Notes under the pieces: generated by a model
Database searches by the model: none
What the model saw: the letters and a program-made list of their open reading frames with translations, nothing else
Told to the model about the DNA's origin: nothing
Shown here: piece after piece, positions 13,302 to 16,895 of the stretch
How the letters are laid out: every line of letters begins with the position of its first letter
How positions within the stretch are numbered: position 1 is the first letter of the stretch
Source of the DNA: Alphaproteobacteria bacterium
GTDB taxonomy: Bacteria > Pseudomonadota > Alphaproteobacteria > Caulobacterales > Maricaulaceae
Direction: 5' to 3'
Length of the DNA stretch: 16,895 nt
Assembly: GCA_030428405.1 (NCBI GenBank)
Contig: JAUIEH010000016.1
Span: forward strand, 1-16,895
Position numbers and translations under genes: made by a program

Positions 13302-13883
13302 TCAATCCAGCGCGCCGGCTTGTGGCGCAGGCGCGGTGCGCAAGCCGAAGGCGATGAGCCAGATTCCGAACACAAGTTCGAACAAGGCGGCCGGCGCGAT
13401 GACGAAGCGCGCGAGGTCTCCCATGCCGACGGTCTCAAGAATCATCGTCACGACCAGACACGCATAGCCGATGAGACAGAATACGCCGAGCCAGACGGGC
13501 GCGCGCTCATGTCGGATCAGCCACAAGCCCATGAACAGGCTGGCTATGCCGAAGCCGATCATACCCGCGTGATAAAGAGCGAGATTGACGTCGGCGCCGG
13601 CGTCGGAGCCGCCAGACAGAGCCCAGAACACGCCGCCGGCGCCCAGCAAGCCGCCGTCAAACAGGCGTCCGACGAGATAGATGTTCGCCGTAACCCGGTC
13701 GTCGCGCCGGATGATTCCGCGAAATAACAGCCCGATCGAAATGACGGCTGCGGAGTTCAGAAGCAGAAGCGTCAGGCCCAGGACGAGACGTTCCGAAACC
13801 ATCGCGAAAACGCCGCCGCCATAGAGCACGAATGCGAGCAGAAACAATGCGCCTGAGACGCGTGCGGCTTGGCGGTCAGTCAT
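13302..13883 (-). CDS. DUF4386-family integral membrane protein
   Basis: The 193-aa protein has about six membrane helices (roughly 9-29, 34-55, 68-89, 104-124, 131-151 and 158-180). Conserved-looking elements typical of DUF4386 are the opening RQAARVSGALFLLAF, YLVGRLFDGGLL in the middle and the late IAPAALFELVFGIWLIAFG. The family has no established function. I chose ATG 13883 because related proteins begin just before the first arginine-rich turn and GCGAG lies six bases upstream. An ATG at 13913 would add ten residues (MNEMSNCERI) without a visible ribosome-binding site. It is divergent from the nitroreductase operon across about 170 bp, which may contain promoters for both. Confidence 0.75.
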   Translation of the reverse strand: MTDRQAARVSGALFLLAFVLYGGGVFAMVSERLVLGLTLLLLNSAAVISIGLLFRGIIRRDDRVTANIYLVGRLFDGGLLGAGGVFWALSGGSDAGADVNLALYHAGMIGFGIASLFMGLWLIRHERAPVWLGVFCLIGYACLVVTMILETVGMGDLARFVIAPAALFELVFGIWLIAFGLRTAPAPQAGALD

Positions 13884-14016
13884 GATGCGCTCGCAATTGC
13901 TCATCTCGTTCATGGCTATGTATGCAGCGCGCGTCTCGGCGCAATGCGCGCCGCCGCGCGGGGCCCGACTCCGCCAACCTGAGAATTTTAAATTGACGCC
14001 AATACGCCCACAATTT

Positions 14017-14032
14017 AGTTAGTTCGCTAACT
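14017..14032. promoter_or_regulatory. Perfect inverted repeat AGTTAG-TTCG-CTAACT, likely MarR operator
   Basis: A 6-bp perfect inverted repeat with a 4-bp centre lies 24 bp before the nitroreductase start. TTGACG at 13993-13998 could be a -35 element, which would put the repeat over or next to the -10 region, an ideal repressor position. The size (16 bp) suits the winged-helix dimer of the MarR protein encoded in the same operon, so autoregulation is likely. Confidence 0.6.
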
Positions 14033-14055
14033 TATTTATAACGAGGGGCAGCGCG

Positions 14056-15219
14056 ATGTTGTCGCGACGCATGATTTTGACGACCGGCGCAGCGAGCGCG
14101 GTCGTGATCGGTCTGGGGCTTGGCGGCGTCGAACTGCGTCGGCGTTCGCTTCTGGCGACCGCGCGCGAGCCGTGGCGCCGCGCGGGCGATGATCTGGGCG
14201 ATGTGCGGCTCAATGCGCTGGCCTTCGCGATCCTCGCGCCCAATCCGCACAATATGCAGCCATGGCGCTTCGACTTGTCGGAACCCGAAACCGTCAGCGT
14301 CTATTGCGACCTTTCGCGCAGGCTTCCGCATACCGACCCGCCGGACCGTCAGATTACGATCGGTTTCGGCTGCATGCTGGAGTTGTTGCGCATCGCCGCC
14401 GCTGAACAGGGCTATGCCGCCGAGATGACGCCCTTTCCGGACGGCGAGCCTCAGCCCCGCCTCGATGCGCGGCCCATCGCCCGCGTGCGTTTTCGGCAAG
14501 GCGGCGGGCGGCCCGAGCCGACGATGTTCGCAGCCATCCGTGAACGCCGCACCGTGCGCGCGCCCTTTGACGCCGAAAGGCCCGTTTCACAGGACATGCT
14601 CGATGCTATTGCGGCCGCGGCCGGCGAAACGGTCGTCGCTGGCGCAACCATCGATGCAACGCGCCTTGAGACGCTGAAGGATCTCGCGTTGCGGGCCTGG
14701 GAGATTGAGTACCGCACAGATGCGACGCGGCGCGAAAGCATCGACGTCATGCGCATCGGCGCAGAAGCGGCAGCGCGCACGCCGGATGGCATAGCGCTCG
14801 TCGAGCCCATCATCGAAGTCGGGCGGCTGGTCGGCGCGGTGTCGCCTGAGGCTTTGGACACGCCCGGCTCGGCCGCCTTCGAGCAGGGTCTTTCGATGTA
14901 TGCCGACGCCATCGCCTCGAGCCAGGGTTTCTTCTGGCTGACGACGCCGGACAATACCCGGCGCACGCAGCTGGAGGTCGGGGCGGCCTGGGTGCGCGCC
15001 CACCTCGCGGCGCAGCGTCTGGGGCTCTGTCTGCACCCGCTCAGTCAGGCGTTGCAGGAGTTTCCTGAGATGGCTGGTCCGTATGCGGAAATCCACGAGC
15101 GGCTTGGCGCAGACGCGCCAGGCGTGGTGCAGATGTTTGCGCGTGCGGGCTTTGCGCGCTTTCCTGCGCCTGCGCCGCGATGGCCGCTGGAGACAACGCT
15201 GATAGAAGACGGTGCATGA
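14056..15219 (+). CDS. Nitroreductase-fold protein with a twin-arginine signal
   Basis: This 387-aa protein belongs to the Acg-like nitroreductase group, probably binding FMN. The N-terminus MLSRRMILTTGAASAVVIGL has a twin-arginine motif (Arg4-Arg5 followed by M-I-L) and a hydrophobic stretch, so it is likely exported folded by Tat or anchored with the domain outside. The conserved stretch LAPNPHNMQPWRF (60-72) matches the flavin/active-site region of this group, and RERRTVRAPFD is a second family landmark. GAGGGG about 7 bases before the ATG supports the start. It overlaps the following marR by 4 bp (ATGA). The substrate is unknown; a role against nitro or quinone stress is inferred from family and regulator. 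Confidence 0.82.
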   Translation: MLSRRMILTTGAASAVVIGLGLGGVELRRRSLLATAREPWRRAGDDLGDVRLNALAFAILAPNPHNMQPWRFDLSEPETVSVYCDLSRRLPHTDPPDRQITIGFGCMLELLRIAAAEQGYAAEMTPFPDGEPQPRLDARPIARVRFRQGGGRPEPTMFAAIRERRTVRAPFDAERPVSQDMLDAIAAAAGETVVAGATIDATRLETLKDLALRAWEIEYRTDATRRESIDVMRIGAEAAARTPDGIALVEPIIEVGRLVGAVSPEALDTPGSAAFEQGLSMYADAIASSQGFFWLTTPDNTRRTQLEVGAAWVRAHLAAQRLGLCLHPLSQALQEFPEMAGPYAEIHERLGADAPGVVQMFARAGFARFPAPAPRWPLETTLIEDGA

Positions 15220-15689
15220 GCGCGAATCAGAGCGAGAGCCTTGCGGCGGTTTTTTCCGTCTTCACCGAAATCGGCATTCTCAATCAGCTCGCCACGGCCG
15301 AGCTTATGACCGCGCTCGGCCGCGAGTTGGGCGTGTCGGAATTCAGCGTGCTGAATCACTTCAGCCGGCGCGGCGGCGCAGAATCGCCTTCCCGTCTCGC
15401 CCGTGTCTTTCAGATGACCAAGCCGTCCATGACTGCGATCATCGCCAAGCTCGAGGCCAAAGGCTTCGTAGCGGTGAAGGCCGGCGAGACGGATAAGCGC
15501 GTGAAGCTGGTGTCGATTACGCCGGCAGGCCGGGCCGCGCGCGATCGCGCGCTGGCGGCGATTGCGCCGGCTTGCGAGAAAATCGTCGCTGAGTTCGGGA
15601 TGGCGCGTCTGAGCGCGCTTGCGCCCCAGCTGACCGCGCTGCGCGAATATCTTGACGACGCGCGCAATGAGCGCGACGGGCTTGCCTGA
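15216..15689 (+). CDS. MarR-family transcriptional regulator
   Basis: This 157-aa protein has the MarR winged-helix fold. Helical dimer regions lie at both ends, the helix-turn-helix is around SPSRLARVFQMTKPSMTAIIAKLEAKGFV (57-85), and the wing contains DKRVKLVSITPAGRAARD (93-110). The only cysteine is Cys120, near the C-terminal dimer helix, so it lacks the N-terminal redox cysteine of OhrR; a ligand-sensing mode is more likely, though oxidation of Cys120 is possible. The start ATG overlaps the nitroreductase stop (ATGA). It probably represses its own operon by binding AGTTAG-TTCG-CTAACT upstream. It converges with the next gene after 9 bp. Confidence 0.93.
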   Translation: MSANQSESLAAVFSVFTEIGILNQLATAELMTALGRELGVSEFSVLNHFSRRGGAESPSRLARVFQMTKPSMTAIIAKLEAKGFVAVKAGETDKRVKLVSITPAGRAARDRALAAIAPACEKIVAEFGMARLSALAPQLTALREYLDDARNERDGLA

Positions 15690-15698
15690 CGTTTGCGC

Positions 15699-16718
15699 TT
15701 AGAAGCGGTAGCTGATCGAGGCCGCGCCGAAACGCGCGCCCTCTTCCTGGAACGAGAACTCTTCGGTCCGATAAACATAAGTGAAGGACAGGCGCACGCG
15801 CCCGGCCGTCACCGCCACGCCGGACTGGAAATCGCCGACGAACAGATGGCGGTCGTCCACACTTGCGCTGGACGCGAATGTGTTGCCGTCGAGGAAGAGA
15901 TTGCGCGCGACGCCGCGCACATTGACGCCGGCGAAGACATACCAGCCGACGCCTTCGCTATCGTCGAAGAACGTGGCGCCGCCGAGGGCCGGACGAATGC
16001 GCGGCGGACCGTAATCGCCGGTGAAGCGCTCACCGATGCGCACGCCCGCGCCGACGGAGGCGCTGGTTTCGACATTGCCGAGCGCGCCGCCGAAATTGAA
16101 ATCGGCTTCGACTTCGAGCGGACCCCAATTGTGCGGCCGGGTGTGCAGTGCGCGCTCCAGCCGCAGCACGACGCCGAGTTCGTTGTTGAGCTGATGCGGC
16201 CAGCCTTTTGGATCCTGCGCATCGAGCAGGCGGTGCCAATTGGTCTGCACCCATTCGGCGCCAGAAGCGGGGCCGACAATGCCGACCTGCAGCTGGGCCG
16301 TGTCGATCGTGCGGTCGTCCTGCTCGGCGACGAGCGTGAAATTGGCGTATAGATAGCCCGCATACGGTCGATCCGCCGGATTGGGGACCGGCAGCGAGAT
16401 GTCTTCCGGCGTGAACATGGTCTGGCCGAAGCCGAAGCCGGTTCGGTATTGGCGCGCATTGTCGAGATAATCGGGCAGAATCCGGCGCAGACGCCGCGTC
16501 AGCGGCAGGTCGCGGCCAAGCGGCGACATGATCGAGAACTGGACGCCGTTGGTGTAGTTGTCGTCCGAGCCGCCATAAATGTCGTTTTCCCAGACGAACG
16601 AGATGGTCGCATCGTCCCAGAAGCTGAACTCGGGCGGGTCTTCATCCGCGATCGCGGGCGCGCTCAGGAGCGCTGCGCCGACAACGGCCGCTGTCGAAAT
16701 GCTGGCTGAACGAAACAC
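15699..16718 (-). CDS. LpxR-like (DUF2219) outer-membrane lipid A deacylase family protein
   Basis: The 339-aa protein has a signal peptide (1-24, ending PAIA) and a beta-barrel sequence ending in a terminal Phe (SISYRF), the typical outer-membrane sorting signal. Family hallmarks are FVWENDIYGGSDDNYTNGVQ (41-60), with the Asn-Asp pair at 45-46 and Thr56, then DRPYAGYLY (116-124), and TNWHRLLDAQDPKGWPHQL, where His162 is the likely active-site histidine. LpxR removes the 3'-acyloxyacyl group of lipid A in a calcium-dependent reaction; activity here is inferred. The start is GTG with GGGGGA upstream; an ATG at 16725 is out of frame. A second similar gene begins upstream on the same strand. Confidence 0.85.
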   Translation of the reverse strand: MFRSASISTAAVVGAALLSAPAIADEDPPEFSFWDDATISFVWENDIYGGSDDNYTNGVQFSIMSPLGRDLPLTRRLRRILPDYLDNARQYRTGFGFGQTMFTPEDISLPVPNPADRPYAGYLYANFTLVAEQDDRTIDTAQLQVGIVGPASGAEWVQTNWHRLLDAQDPKGWPHQLNNELGVVLRLERALHTRPHNWGPLEVEADFNFGGALGNVETSASVGAGVRIGERFTGDYGPPRIRPALGGATFFDDSEGVGWYVFAGVNVRGVARNLFLDGNTFASSASVDDRHLFVGDFQSGVAVTAGRVRLSFTYVYRTEEFSFQEEGARFGAASISYRF

Positions 16719-16789
16719 GCGCCATTCCCCCGGGACATTCTATCCGGGAAAGTGATCGCGTTTCGCTCAGCCGCAGGTCAAGTGAATCG

Positions 16790-16895
16790 TTAACGACGGA
16801 TCGAGAAACTTACGCCGGCGAATTGTTCATCCGTGCGCGCGTCCTGATAGCGCGTCTCGCGATGGATCACGCCGACCGCGAAATGCGAGCTGTTG
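16790..16895 (-). CDS. C-terminal tail of a second LpxR-like (DUF2219) protein, cut by the window edge
   Basis: Only the last 34 codons are present. The end reads HFAVGVIHRETRYQDART followed by DEQFAGVSFSIRR and stop. It aligns with the end of the neighbouring gene (FTYVYRTEEFSFQEEGA, then RFGAASISYRF): both show a strand, a charged turn, F/RF-G/A and a final S-x-S strand. It ends with Arg rather than Phe, with Phe three residues before. The 71-bp gap to the next gene contains only a small inverted repeat near the latter's ribosome-binding site, so the two could be one transcript. The family call for this fragment rests on the resemblance and adjacency. Confidence 0.62.
   Translation of the reverse strand, partial: NSSHFAVGVIHRETRYQDARTDEQFAGVSFSIRR

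Overview
The window is GC-rich, densely packed DNA with many ATGA stop/start overlaps. It looks like an alphaproteobacterial chromosome, probably from the Caulobacterales/Hyphomonadaceae side. The reasons are a Caulobacter-type cpa (Tad) pilus locus, CtrA-like TTAA-N7-TTAC motifs, and a GTTC-N7-GTTC LexA-type box of the alphaproteobacterial kind. The taxonomic placement is inference from gene families; no rRNA or tRNA is present to confirm it.

Left part (1-5637): pilus assembly. On the minus strand, in transcription order, are the Flp pilin (56 aa, with its own terminator), the prepilin peptidase CpaA, CpaB, the secretin CpaC, and the lipoprotein CpaD, which runs off the left edge. The ATPases and membrane platform (CpaE, CpaF, TadB, TadC) would be expected beyond the left edge. 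Diverging from the pilin on the plus strand are a small secreted protein carrying only the CpaC-like N-terminal domain, a strong terminator, and two TadE-type minor pseudopilins. The 270-bp divergent region between the pilin and the small secreted protein is AT-rich and holds a CtrA-like site.

Middle part (5642-11305): a minus-strand run reading AMP nucleosidase, a CorA/ZntB-type transporter, a tyrosine-phosphatase-like protein, PabB and PabC. Three of the four junctions overlap by a few bases. PabB and PabC make the p-aminobenzoate moiety of folate. PabB has no usable ATG, GTG or TTG at the position homology requires and appears to start at CTG in a CTGA overlap, behind a strong GAGGAG. A 72-aa unknown protein lies just upstream of AMP nucleosidase.

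Small-gene and ribonucleotide-reductase part (11453-13301): two small unknown genes (about 86 and 53 aa) on the minus strand lie downstream of a near-ideal alphaproteobacterial SOS box, making them a candidate LexA-controlled module. Next comes class Ia ribonucleotide reductase beta subunit NrdB, with a complete set of metal ligands and the radical tyrosine, flanked by two palindromic elements.

Right part (13302-16895): a six-helix DUF4386 membrane protein diverges from a nitroreductase-MarR operon. That operon has a perfect AGTTAG-TTCG-CTAACT inverted repeat in its promoter region, a likely operator for the MarR protein. It converges on an LpxR-like (DUF2219) outer-membrane lipid A deacylase family gene. 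The tail of a second, similar gene enters from the right edge, so the family appears as a tandem pair.

No IS elements, CRISPR arrays, tRNA or rRNA genes were seen. The less ordinary parts are the SOS-box small-gene module, the CTG start of pabB, the calcium-loop-like insertion in CpaC, the stand-alone secretin N-domain protein, the MarR operator and the tandem LpxR-like genes.
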